Source: Paenibacillus cellulosilyticus (GTDB taxonomy: Bacteria; Bacillota; Bacilli; Paenibacillales; Paenibacillaceae). Taken from it: a stretch of 64,000 nucleotides of DNA. Below, one piece after another: positions 1-7,937 of this stretch. The translations under genes and the position numbers were made by a program. The notes beneath the pieces are model-generated. The model searched no databases. It was not told the DNA's origin and saw only the letters and a list, made by a program, of their open reading frames with translations. Position 1 is the stretch's first letter, and each line of letters opens with the position of its first letter. The stretch is from assembly GCF_003182255.1 (NCBI RefSeq), contig NZ_QGTQ01000003.1:186001-250000 (forward strand), given 5' to 3'.

Positions 1-1
1 C

Positions 2-571
2 CGGGCTGCATTGCCGACGATCATGGTATTTCCATTTGGACAAATCATTGTGTTTCTTGCGATTTGGAACTATGTGCGCGAGAAGCAGCGAGTAACGAGA
101 ATGACGCTGGCTGGATACTTGACGGTTACGGCGATGCTGACGTATGGCAATGCCATGATTATGGCTGTTCTTGGACCGCAGTTAGCCAAAGGGTCATCGA
201 TTCCGCTGCTGCAGGTCGTGCAGCTGATTGAGCTGGGCGGATTTATCGAACGACTCGATATTATTGTGACGCTGCTGCTGTTCTTTGGCCTATACGTAAA
301 GCTTGCGATTGGATTTATGGCGGTCGTGCTGATCGTACAGCCGTTGTTCAAATGGAATCGCACCGTATGTGCGTGGGTGATCGGCACGCTTCTGTTTACG
401 ATCGCTCTTCTTGAACGGAACTACACGACGCATGTGTGGCTGGGGCGTTATTTTATGAACAACTATGTGCTTATTTTTCAGCTTGGCATACCGGCCGTTA
501 TGCTGTTGATTGGCCTCCGGCGGGGGAAGACACCGATGCCAGCGATAGATTCAGAGATGATTATAAAATAA
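2..571 (+). CDS. GerAB-family spore germination permease, C-terminal part (5' end outside window)
   Basis: The reading frame is open from the window edge, so the true start lies upstream; the TTG at 11 is unlikely to be real. About six hydrophobic membrane segments are visible. The stretch FIERLDIIVTLLLFFGLYVK resembles the C-terminal part of GerAB-type (APC superfamily) endospore germination permeases, which sit in the spore inner membrane and take part in sensing germinants. The protein ends with a short charged cytoplasmic tail. Family assignment rests on this late region only; a different membrane transporter cannot be excluded. Confidence 0.6.
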   Translation, partial: RAALPTIMVFPFGQIIVFLAIWNYVREKQRVTRMTLAGYLTVTAMLTYGNAMIMAVLGPQLAKGSSIPLLQVVQLIELGGFIERLDIIVTLLLFFGLYVKLAIGFMAVVLIVQPLFKWNRTVCAWVIGTLLFTIALLERNYTTHVWLGRYFMNNYVLIFQLGIPAVMLLIGLRRGKTPMPAIDSEMIIK

Positions 572-616
572 ACCATTCACCTGAGTAAGTTGTCCAATCA
601 CAGAAGTCGAACGCGC

Positions 617-625
617 CATACTGTA
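617..625 (+). promoter_or_regulatory. Possible sigma-E/sigma-K type -10 element
   Basis: CATACTGTA fits the CATANNNTA -10 pattern of mother-cell sigma factors and lies about 30 bases before the start codon at 657. No convincing -35 is seen. A second match to the pattern (CATACGATA, 1191-1199) lies before the glycosyltransferase operon. Inference only. Confidence 0.25.
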
Positions 626-656
626 TAGTATCTTGAATTACAGGAGGTGAATCGCA

Positions 657-1082
657 ATGGGTACTTTTTTGGATATGAGAAGTTCCATGAATGCGAATGC
701 ATCTGGCTCGATCGGTGTTAGCTTGACGACTGTTCCTCAGTTGTTCGGTATCATCGGTTTGCAAACGAAAAACGTGGCTAACCCAATCGTAACGCTTGCG
801 GGAACGGTTGGCATTAGCGGCGGTCTGCTTGGCAATACGTTCACAATCGAAATCGTTCGTGGTGTAACGGGCGGCACAACGATCTACACGCTGCAATCGG
901 CTATCGCTCTGGACGTGCTGAACGGCTCTACTGAATACAGCTTCCATGCACAAGACTTGTTGGCTCCTGCAGCTGCAGAGACGGTATATAGTGCGTTTAT
1001 TTCTGGCGGCCCGCTGGCTGTGCTGACAGGCGCGCGCAATGGCCCAGAAACTTTTTACGGCATCGCATCGAGTTCCGAGTAA
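657..1082 (+). CDS. Unrecognised small beta-rich protein, candidate surface or spore-coat protein
   Basis: 141 residues, started by an ATG behind a perfect AGGAGGTGA. I do not recognise the family. The protein has no signal peptide, no cysteine, and is rich in Gly, Thr, Ser, Ala and beta-branched residues, a composition typical of small beta-sandwich or filament-forming surface proteins. It has its own terminator and sits directly upstream of a large glycan operon, so it could be the protein that becomes glycosylated; that link is inferred from position only. Confidence 0.7.
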   Translation: MGTFLDMRSSMNANASGSIGVSLTTVPQLFGIIGLQTKNVANPIVTLAGTVGISGGLLGNTFTIEIVRGVTGGTTIYTLQSAIALDVLNGSTEYSFHAQDLLAPAAAETVYSAFISGGPLAVLTGARNGPETFYGIASSSE

Positions 1083-1110
1083 CTTACGTCACTTTCACAA
1101 CAAAGGAAGA

Positions 1111-1145
1111 AATATGCGTCCCTGCCCAGGGACGCATATTTTTTT
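1111..1145 (+). terminator. Rho-independent terminator
   Basis: Perfect 14-bp stem (AATATGCGTCCCTG paired with its complement) with a 2-base loop, followed by a T-run. It separates the small protein gene at 657 from the glycan operon. Confidence 0.85.
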
Positions 1146-1190
1146 GCGCGATGATGGGCACAGACGTCCATGCAGACCGTACAGGAGCCG

Positions 1191-1199
1191 CATACGATA
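1191..1199 (+). promoter_or_regulatory. Possible sigma-E/sigma-K type -10 element before the glycan operon
   Basis: CATACGATA matches CATANNNTA and lies 32 bases before the GTG start at 1232, after the terminator at 1111-1145, where a new promoter is needed. No clear -35. Confidence 0.25.
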
Positions 1200-1231
1200 G
1201 GGAACAGTCTATGCGCGCAAGGAGGTCTTCC

Positions 1232-2407
1232 GTGATAACGATAAGCTTGTGCATGATCGTGAAGAACGAAGAGGGGGTGCTTGCGAGGTGCCTCGATTCG
1301 GTGGCCGATCTTGTCGACGAAATCAACATCATCGACACGGGATCGACCGATGCAACGAAAGAAATTGCGGCGCGGTACACGAGCCGTATTTTCGATTTTG
1401 AATGGATTGATGACTTCGCAGCGGCACGCAACTTCGCATTTGAGCAGGCTACCTGCTCCCATATCATGTGGCTGGATGCCGACGATATCGTGCTGGAGAA
1501 GGACCGTAAGGCGTTCAAGAAGCTGATTGCCGAAATGCCTGACGATATCGACTCCATTATTATGGAGTACCATTTGGCTTTCGATAAAGCAGGCAATCCG
1601 GCTGCCGGCGCCCGCCGCAACCGAATTGTTCGACGTGAGAAGGGCTACCGCTGGTATAACCCCATTCATGAATACTTGGACGTGACCGAAGGCAGAGTAT
1701 ACGTCTCCGAAGTAGCCATCTCGCATGAACGGATGGGCGATCACTCGGTGCGGAACATGGATATTTTCAAGAAGAAGCTGCTTCATGGGGGCGAGAAGCT
1801 CGAAGGACGCAATCAGCTGTATTATGCCAACGAGCTCGTCGATCAGCAGATGTATGCGGAAGCAGTTGAGCAATATGAGCAGTTTGTACAAGGTGAGAAC
1901 GAGACGCCGGAAGATTGCATGTACGCCTATAGCAAGCTGGCGGAATGCTATCATCAACTGAATCAGAAGCAGAAGAAGATGCAGTCGCTGCTGTTAGCCT
2001 TGCAGTTCACGGTTCCACGGGCGGACCACTGCTGCTCGATCGGATACAGCTTCGAGGAAAGAGGTCAGTATGACGCAGCGGTCCACTGGTATGAGCTCGC
2101 GCTGACGCTGCCAAAGCCGAAGTTTCATATGGGTCTGCTCAATCTCGTGTGCTGGACATGGATGCCGCATGTGCAGCTGTGCATTTGCTATGCCAAGCTG
2201 GGCGAGCTCGAGCAAGCTTATAAGCATAACGAGAAAGCACTTGCTTATTTGCCTGACGACGTTAATCTGATCGACAACAAGCTGAGGCTGGAGCAGGCAC
2301 TCGGGTTAACAACACAGCCGCAGACGGAGGATCTGGAGCAGGTACGCGATACGTCGGAGTCGGTTCGGCCTGAGGGGCCAGACGGCGGGACGGAGGAGCC
2401 ATGCTGA
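1232..2407 (+). CDS. Glycosyltransferase family 2 with TPR-like C-terminus
   Basis: The GTG at 1232 is preferred over upstream ATGs because AAGGAGGT lies 5 bases before it and the protein then begins MITISLCMIVKNEE, the usual beginning of this family. Residues 1-200 form a GT-A fold domain: DTGSTD (35-40) binds the nucleotide sugar and WLDADD (80-85) supplies the DXD metal site. The remainder is helical with TPR-like repeats, as in protein-glycosylating enzymes that hold a peptide substrate. First gene of an operon; it overlaps the next gene by ATGCTGA. The sugar transferred cannot be read from sequence. Confidence 0.88.
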   Translation: MITISLCMIVKNEEGVLARCLDSVADLVDEINIIDTGSTDATKEIAARYTSRIFDFEWIDDFAAARNFAFEQATCSHIMWLDADDIVLEKDRKAFKKLIAEMPDDIDSIIMEYHLAFDKAGNPAAGARRNRIVRREKGYRWYNPIHEYLDVTEGRVYVSEVAISHERMGDHSVRNMDIFKKKLLHGGEKLEGRNQLYYANELVDQQMYAEAVEQYEQFVQGENETPEDCMYAYSKLAECYHQLNQKQKKMQSLLLALQFTVPRADHCCSIGYSFEERGQYDAAVHWYELALTLPKPKFHMGLLNLVCWTWMPHVQLCICYAKLGELEQAYKHNEKALAYLPDDVNLIDNKLRLEQALGLTTQPQTEDLEQVRDTSESVRPEGPDGGTEEPC

Positions 2408-4653
2408 CGAGTATCGTTCTGGTCACTTTCAATAAGCTTGATTATACAAAGCAGTGCATCGAGAGCATTCGGCAGCATACCGAGCAGGGGAGCTACGAGA
2501 TCATCGTCGTCGATAATGGTTCAAGCGACGGCACGCCGGATTGGCTGGCGCAGCAGGTCGATGTTCGCGTCATCGCCAATGCAGGCAATGAGGGGTTTCC
2601 GAGGGCGTGCAATCAGGGGCTGGAGCAGGCAGCGGGCGATCTGCTGATGCTGCTCAATAACGATACGCTCGTCACAGCGCGTTGGCTGGAAGGACTGAAG
2701 ACAGCGCTGCTCAGCTCGTCGGCAATCGGTGCAGTCGGGCCTGTTACGAATGCAGCCTCTTACTTAACGAGCATTCCGGTGCCTTATCGGGACGGCGAAG
2801 GGATGGAGTCGTTCGCTGAATCGTATAACCATTCCGACCCGGCGAAATGGGAAGAGCGGCTGAAGCTGATTGGCTACTGCCTGCTCATGAAACGAGAGGC
2901 ATACGAGAAGGCCGGGCCGCTCGATGAACGATTCGGCATTGGCAATTACGAAGATGATGATTTGAGTCTGCGAATTTGGCTCGCAGGGTATAAGCTGCTG
3001 CTCTGCCATGATACGTTCATTCATCATTATGGAAGCGTGACGTTCGGGGAGAACATGCAGCAGTTTCAAGAGCTGATGAGCGGCAATTCCGAGCAATTCA
3101 TGAGCAAGTGGGGCTTTCGGCCGGAGCTGGCACTTCAGATACGGATCGATCTGCTAGGCATGATAGAGAGTGAGTTTAAGTCCAAAGGGCCGCTTCGCGT
3201 CATGGAGATTGGCTGCGGCTGCGGCGGCACGTTGCTGGCAATCAAGCATCGATATCCGGGCTCGGAGCTGTTTGGTGCAGAGCGGAATGAAGCGGCGGCA
3301 CGCATTGCGAGTGCGGTTGGCATTAACGTATTCCGCTCCGGTCGGCCGAATGAGTGGGCGATTCCGGATGGAACGCTCGATATGGTGCTTATCGGCGATG
3401 CGCATGCCTATGCGGCACTGCCGCAGTCGATGTCGGCGGTTGTACGAAAGCTTCGCATTGGCGGCTGGATCGCAGCAGGCTGCGCGAACCGCCGGTTTTA
3501 CCGATTCAGCAACCGGATCGCCGAAGGGGAAGCCATCGATACTTCGCTGCTGCTCACTGTGAATGAAGCAGCAGCTGTCATGGCCGAAGCGGGCGTTGGT
3601 GGTTTGCGGCCTGCGCTTGCATTGGAGCCGGAAGGCGAGCGCGACCGGGAAGGGATTATACTTGCCAGCGTCAGAGATGACGATGTATCGGACAACGAGA
3701 GGATGGCATCCTACTTCGTGCTGCTGGGACGGCGAAGCGCTCCAGCGAAGAGCGTGGGCAATGCGTTCACTGTATCTAAGCCTAATAAACAGAATGAGCA
3801 GATAGACAAAGTGATTCAGGGGTCTTTACGGTCGGAGCAGCAAGAGGCTCGCATACCCGCTGCTGCGGGAGATACCGTAGGCAGCGTCGAGGAAATCAAG
3901 GAACAGAATGATATCGCTTTTACAGGCGAACGTCTAGTTGTGAACGCAGAAGTGAAAACGCAGTTCCGCGATGTATACGATGAGCATATGGTGCGGTATA
4001 CAGCTGCGGAGAAATACGTGTCCGGCTTGCATGTACTTGATGCGGCTTGCGGAGCTGGCTATGGCTCGCGCATGCTGTTGGATGCTGGAGCGGCATCTGT
4101 CATCGGTGTCGATATTGATGCGGAATCGATTCGGTTGGCGCAACGCGATTACGGCAAGGCCGGCATGGTATTCATGCAGGGAGATGTGCTTCGACTTCCA
4201 TTCGCAGACGGCACATTCGATGCAGTTGTGTCTTTCGAGACGATCGAGCATGTCGAGGATGGCTATGCATGGGTGCAGGAATCGGCTCGTGTGCTTCGTC
4301 CCGGTGGGTTGTTTATGGTGTCGACGCCAAACCGTGAGGTAACGAACGCGTCGAACTATTGGGAAGAGAAGCCGTTTAATCCCCATCATCGGTTCGAGTA
4401 TAGTATCGGAGAGCTGCTAGGTGACCTGCTGCGAGAATATACCGTTGAAGCACTCTATGGGCAAAATTGGATCGACGATTCCCAGTTTGCCGCCATGCGA
4501 TGGTTGAGAGAAACGAACGAGATGACAGTGGAACGCGAGGCTTGCTATCGGATTGCTGCGACAGGCAGCGAGCTGCTGCCGTTCCATCAGTTCCGCAGCG
4601 GCAAGCCGATGTATATCGTTGCGATCTGCCGCAAACGGATGGGAGGCGCATAA
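2401..4653 (+). CDS. Trifunctional glycosyltransferase-methyltransferase-methyltransferase
   Basis: 750 residues. A GT2 domain fills residues 1-245 (VVDNGSSDGT at 36-45; NND metal motif near 87; GNYEDDDLSLR near 180). A class I SAM-dependent methyltransferase follows, with the motif MEIGCGCGG near 267. After a polar linker (about 430-505) comes a second, unrelated-looking methyltransferase with LDAACGAGYG near 545 and ETIEHVED near 613. Such fusions are typical of glycan-chain assembly enzymes that add a sugar and methylate it. Starts on an ATG overlapping the previous stop and ends three bases before rfbF. Confidence 0.88.
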   Translation: MLTSIVLVTFNKLDYTKQCIESIRQHTEQGSYEIIVVDNGSSDGTPDWLAQQVDVRVIANAGNEGFPRACNQGLEQAAGDLLMLLNNDTLVTARWLEGLKTALLSSSAIGAVGPVTNAASYLTSIPVPYRDGEGMESFAESYNHSDPAKWEERLKLIGYCLLMKREAYEKAGPLDERFGIGNYEDDDLSLRIWLAGYKLLLCHDTFIHHYGSVTFGENMQQFQELMSGNSEQFMSKWGFRPELALQIRIDLLGMIESEFKSKGPLRVMEIGCGCGGTLLAIKHRYPGSELFGAERNEAAARIASAVGINVFRSGRPNEWAIPDGTLDMVLIGDAHAYAALPQSMSAVVRKLRIGGWIAAGCANRRFYRFSNRIAEGEAIDTSLLLTVNEAAAVMAEAGVGGLRPALALEPEGERDREGIILASVRDDDVSDNERMASYFVLLGRRSAPAKSVGNAFTVSKPNKQNEQIDKVIQGSLRSEQQEARIPAAAGDTVGSVEEIKEQNDIAFTGERLVVNAEVKTQFRDVYDEHMVRYTAAEKYVSGLHVLDAACGAGYGSRMLLDAGAASVIGVDIDAESIRLAQRDYGKAGMVFMQGDVLRLPFADGTFDAVVSFETIEHVEDGYAWVQESARVLRPGGLFMVSTPNREVTNASNYWEEKPFNPHHRFEYSIGELLGDLLREYTVEALYGQNWIDDSQFAAMRWLRETNEMTVEREACYRIAATGSELLPFHQFRSGKPMYIVAICRKRMGGA

Positions 4654-4656
4654 GGG

Positions 4657-5433
4657 ATGAAGGTCGTCATTCTAGCTGGAGGCCTCGGCACGCGGATTAG
4701 TGAAGAGTCGCATCTTAGGCCGAAGCCGATGATCGAGATCGGCGGGAAGCCGATTTTATGGCATATTATGAAAATTTACTCGCAGCAAGGGTTCACCGAT
4801 TTCGTCATTTGCCTTGGATATAAGGGGTTCGTCGTCAAGGAGTACTTCGAGCATTATTTCCTTCACGAATCGGACGTAACGTTCGACTTTCGCGGCGGAG
4901 AGCGCACGGTGACGAAGATTCATCGTCATCAGGCTGAGCCGTGGCGCGTTACGTTGGTCGATACAGGGCTTGATACGATGACGGGCGGACGTCTGAAGCG
5001 AGTGGCTCGCTATCTCGAGGATGAGACATTCCTGCTCACCTACGGTGATGGCGTGGCGGACATCGATTTGCATCGGCTGCTTGCCCATCATCGCTCGCAT
5101 GGAAAGCTGGCGACAGTGACAGCTGTTCAGCCCGTTGGCCGATTTGGTTCTCTCGTGCTTAGCAGCGATCTGTCCGTAGAGACGTTCGCGGAGAAGCCGC
5201 GTGGGGATGGACACTGGGTGAGCGGCGGGTTTTTCGTATTCGAACCTGGTACGCTGGAGCGGATTGACGGAGACGAGACGATGCTGGAGAAGGAGCCGCT
5301 CGAGAGACTGGCGCGAGAAGGGCAGCTGACAGCTTATCAGCATACCGGCTATTGGCAGTCGATGGATACGATGCGGGATAAAGCGCTGCTGGAGGAACAG
5401 TGGCGATCGGGCAGCGCACCGTGGCGTCTATGA
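4657..5433 (+). CDS. rfbF: Glucose-1-phosphate cytidylyltransferase
   Basis: 258 residues, full length for the family. It makes CDP-glucose from CTP and glucose-1-phosphate, the first step to CDP-linked deoxysugars. The N-terminal nucleotidyltransferase signature (LAGGLGTR, then RPKPMIEIGGKP) is intact, and the family-typical TYGDGVADID and GYWQSMDT are present. It starts three bases after the upstream stop, with GAGG in the upstream gene's end acting as ribosome site, and precedes rfbG by 66 bases. Confidence 0.95.
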   Translation: MKVVILAGGLGTRISEESHLRPKPMIEIGGKPILWHIMKIYSQQGFTDFVICLGYKGFVVKEYFEHYFLHESDVTFDFRGGERTVTKIHRHQAEPWRVTLVDTGLDTMTGGRLKRVARYLEDETFLLTYGDGVADIDLHRLLAHHRSHGKLATVTAVQPVGRFGSLVLSSDLSVETFAEKPRGDGHWVSGGFFVFEPGTLERIDGDETMLEKEPLERLAREGQLTAYQHTGYWQSMDTMRDKALLEEQWRSGSAPWRL

Positions 5434-5499
5434 GGCTGCTAGCCGGCTTATGCTGAGGCGTGAATAGCGTGAAGCGAAGGAAGACTGGGAGGACAGCAG

Positions 5500-6609
5500 G
5501 TGAGCGGAGAGCAGTTGTTTTGGCAGGGGAAGCGGGTGTTTATAACCGGGCATACCGGGTTCAAAGGAACGTGGCTCAATCTATGGCTGCGCATGCTTGG
5601 TGCTGAGGTTGTCGGTTATAGCGACGAAATGCCATCGGCGCCAGCCATGTATCGGCTATGCGGTTTTGAGCATGACATACCGTGGGTGCGCGGCGACATA
5701 AGGGATGGCGGCAGATTACAGCAGGCGCTGAGGGACGCGAAACCGGATATTGTGTTCCATCTCGCTGCACAGCCGCTCGTTCGTCGTTCTTATGCGGAGC
5801 CTGCTGAGACGTTCGCAATTAATGTGAGCGGCACGGCGAACGTCCTCGACAGTGTGAAGGAGCAGTCTTCCGTTCGAGCGGCGGTCATCATCACGTCAGA
5901 CAAATGTTATGCAGGAACAGCATCGGCGACCGGGTTTATCGAGTCTGACCCGCTTGGGGGCGCTGATCCTTACTCGTCTAGCAAGGCGTGTGCGGAGCTG
6001 GCGGTGGATGCCTATCGCCGCTCCTACTTCAGCGATGGCAGCGGAGGCGCATCGATTGCAACCGCACGTGCGGGTAACGTTATCGGGGGCGGCGACTTTG
6101 CGGAGGATCGCATTGTACCCGATATCGTGAGGTCGGTGCAAACGGGACATCCAATTAAGCTGCGCAGACCAGATGCGATACGTCCGTGGCAGCATGTGCT
6201 GGAGCCGTTGTCCGGCTATATGCAGCTTGCGGAGAAGCTGTATGCGAACGGATCGTCCTATGCAGAGGCTTGGAACTTTGGTCCATCGGTTAACCAGGAA
6301 ATGACGGTGCGGGAGCTCGCAAGCTCGATGGCAGCGAAGTTAGGAGCGCCGCCGTTAATCATTCCAGACGCCGATGCGCCGCCAGAAGGTCCATATGAGG
6401 CAGCCGTATTGCGGCTGGACAGCACGAAGGCGCGCATGCGGCTGAATTGGAAGCCGGTGTGGAGTACAGCCGAAGCGATCGACTATACGGCGGCATGGTA
6501 TGAACGATGGTTCAAAGGCGCACCAATGCGAGAGCTCGCCATGCGTCAAATTCGGGCGTATGAAACGGCAGCAGCTGTGTGTAACCCAGCAGCGGAAAGC
6601 GGGGATTAA
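5500..6609 (+). CDS. rfbG: CDP-glucose 4,6-dehydratase
   Basis: 369 residues. Extended short-chain dehydrogenase that turns CDP-glucose into CDP-4-keto-6-deoxyglucose, the branch-point ketosugar. The NAD-binding ITGHTGFKG lies at about residues 15-23, the dehydratase LAAQPLVRRSY in the middle, and the catalytic YSSSK near 152. GTG start behind a GGACAGCAG leader. It works directly after RfbF, and the four sugar-modifying genes that follow presumably act on its product. Confidence 0.95.
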   Translation: MSGEQLFWQGKRVFITGHTGFKGTWLNLWLRMLGAEVVGYSDEMPSAPAMYRLCGFEHDIPWVRGDIRDGGRLQQALRDAKPDIVFHLAAQPLVRRSYAEPAETFAINVSGTANVLDSVKEQSSVRAAVIITSDKCYAGTASATGFIESDPLGGADPYSSSKACAELAVDAYRRSYFSDGSGGASIATARAGNVIGGGDFAEDRIVPDIVRSVQTGHPIKLRRPDAIRPWQHVLEPLSGYMQLAEKLYANGSSYAEAWNFGPSVNQEMTVRELASSMAAKLGAPPLIIPDADAPPEGPYEAAVLRLDSTKARMRLNWKPVWSTAEAIDYTAAWYERWFKGAPMRELAMRQIRAYETAAAVCNPAAESGD

Positions 6610-6613
6610 GGCG

Positions 6614-7927
6614 ATGGACAACAACGCAGCGGACGAAGCTCAGCCAGTTGTGCAGAAGAATGGCGATAGCGATCATCATGCGTCGACGGTTTCGGCTGCG
6701 AACGGAGGAACACATCCGCAAGGGGCAGCACATGCCTGCCGCGTATGCGGAGGTGGACCGCTGACACGCTGGGTGCACCTGCCTGCAATGCCGCTGACGG
6801 AGGAGCTTCGTCCGCCTAGTTATTCGGACTCCCCGTATCTCGCCGATATCGATGTGTACCGCTGTGCTGTCTGCGGTGTGTCCCAAACAGTAGGTGAACG
6901 CGATCTGTCCCCCTACTATGTGGACTACGGCTATACGGTCGGTCAATCGCCATTCGCCGCAAGGTTCATGCAGCGGCTTGCGGATACAGTGCGCGACCGT
7001 TTCGGACTGCAGGAGGGCTTTAAGGTCGTTGAGATCGGTTCGGGAGATGGCGCACAGCTGGCATGCTTCCAGCGCGCTGGCGCCGAAGTGTTCGGCGTTG
7101 AACCTTCCGCTGAGCTGTGCCGGGAGAGCCGGGCTCGTGGTGTTCCAGTAATGGAGGCGCTGTTCATGCCGCAGACGGCGGCGCTTCTGCCAGAAGAGTT
7201 CCAGCCAGCGGATGTGCTGCTCATGACGTATACGTTCGATCATCTGCCTGATCCGTCCGGTACGCTGGAGGCGGCACGCAGAACGCTGCATCCGGGTCGC
7301 GGCTTGCTCGTACTCGAGGTGCATGATCTAACACGTATCGTGGAACGTAGAGAATACTGTTTGTTCGAGCATGAGCATTACACCTACTGGACAGCGGAGA
7401 CACTGGGATGTGCGCTGGCGCGCAGCGGTTTCCGGCTGCTGACAACAGAGCTGCTGCCAGAGCATGAACGGCGCGGCAATTCGCTGCTCATTGCTGCTGC
7501 GGCGATGGATGCGGCACATTCGCCAGAGAGCGAGGTACAGCTGGCTGAGTGGTCTGCGCTTGATTACGATAAGTTCCAGCAAGAAATGGATCAAGGGATT
7601 GCAGCGCTGGATGCATTCGTCGAGGCGGAGGCTTCGCAAGGACGTACCGTTGCTGGATACGGAGGCGGCGGAAGAGGTGTCATGACGATGGCGGCCATGT
7701 CGTCGGCATGGCGAATTTCCTACGTATGTGATGCGAATACAGGGCTTCACGGGCTGCTTGCTCCCAAATCCCGCGTTCCTGTTGTTGCGATCGATCGGTT
7801 GTCAGAGGAGCCGGTCGATACACTCATCGTATTCAGCTATGGCTATATGGCCGAAATTCGTGAAGCCGTTGAGAAGCTGCCAGGAGCGCCGAAACAGATT
7901 GTCTCGATGCTTGATATTTTGAAGTGA
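6614..7927 (+). CDS. NDP-ketosugar C-methyltransferase
   Basis: 437 residues from the ATG at 6614, four bases after the rfbG stop; the longer upstream start overlaps rfbG and is rejected. Residues near 45-90 hold two CxxC pairs (CRVC and CAVC), the zinc-binding N-domain of TylCIII-type sugar C-methyltransferases. The central SAM domain has VEIGSGDGAQ, and the family's C-terminal domain follows, including GYGGGGRG. The class adds a methyl branch to a carbon next to a keto group, fitting the CDP-4-ketosugar from RfbG. The first 40 residues are low-complexity and polar. Confidence 0.85.
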   Translation: MDNNAADEAQPVVQKNGDSDHHASTVSAANGGTHPQGAAHACRVCGGGPLTRWVHLPAMPLTEELRPPSYSDSPYLADIDVYRCAVCGVSQTVGERDLSPYYVDYGYTVGQSPFAARFMQRLADTVRDRFGLQEGFKVVEIGSGDGAQLACFQRAGAEVFGVEPSAELCRESRARGVPVMEALFMPQTAALLPEEFQPADVLLMTYTFDHLPDPSGTLEAARRTLHPGRGLLVLEVHDLTRIVERREYCLFEHEHYTYWTAETLGCALARSGFRLLTTELLPEHERRGNSLLIAAAAMDAAHSPESEVQLAEWSALDYDKFQQEMDQGIAALDAFVEAEASQGRTVAGYGGGGRGVMTMAAMSSAWRISYVCDANTGLHGLLAPKSRVPVVAIDRLSEEPVDTLIVFSYGYMAEIREAVEKLPGAPKQIVSMLDILK

Positions 7928-7937
7928 GGGATCGCGT

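Noticed and set aside
561-953. 130-codon minus-strand frame opposite the small surface-like protein
   Set aside because: Antisense shadow without ribosome site; the plus-strand gene has a perfect AGGAGGTGA.
6500-6613. N-terminal extension of the C-methyltransferase
   Set aside because: It overlaps the end of rfbG in another frame and lacks similarity to the family; the ATG at 6614 fits the operon spacing.
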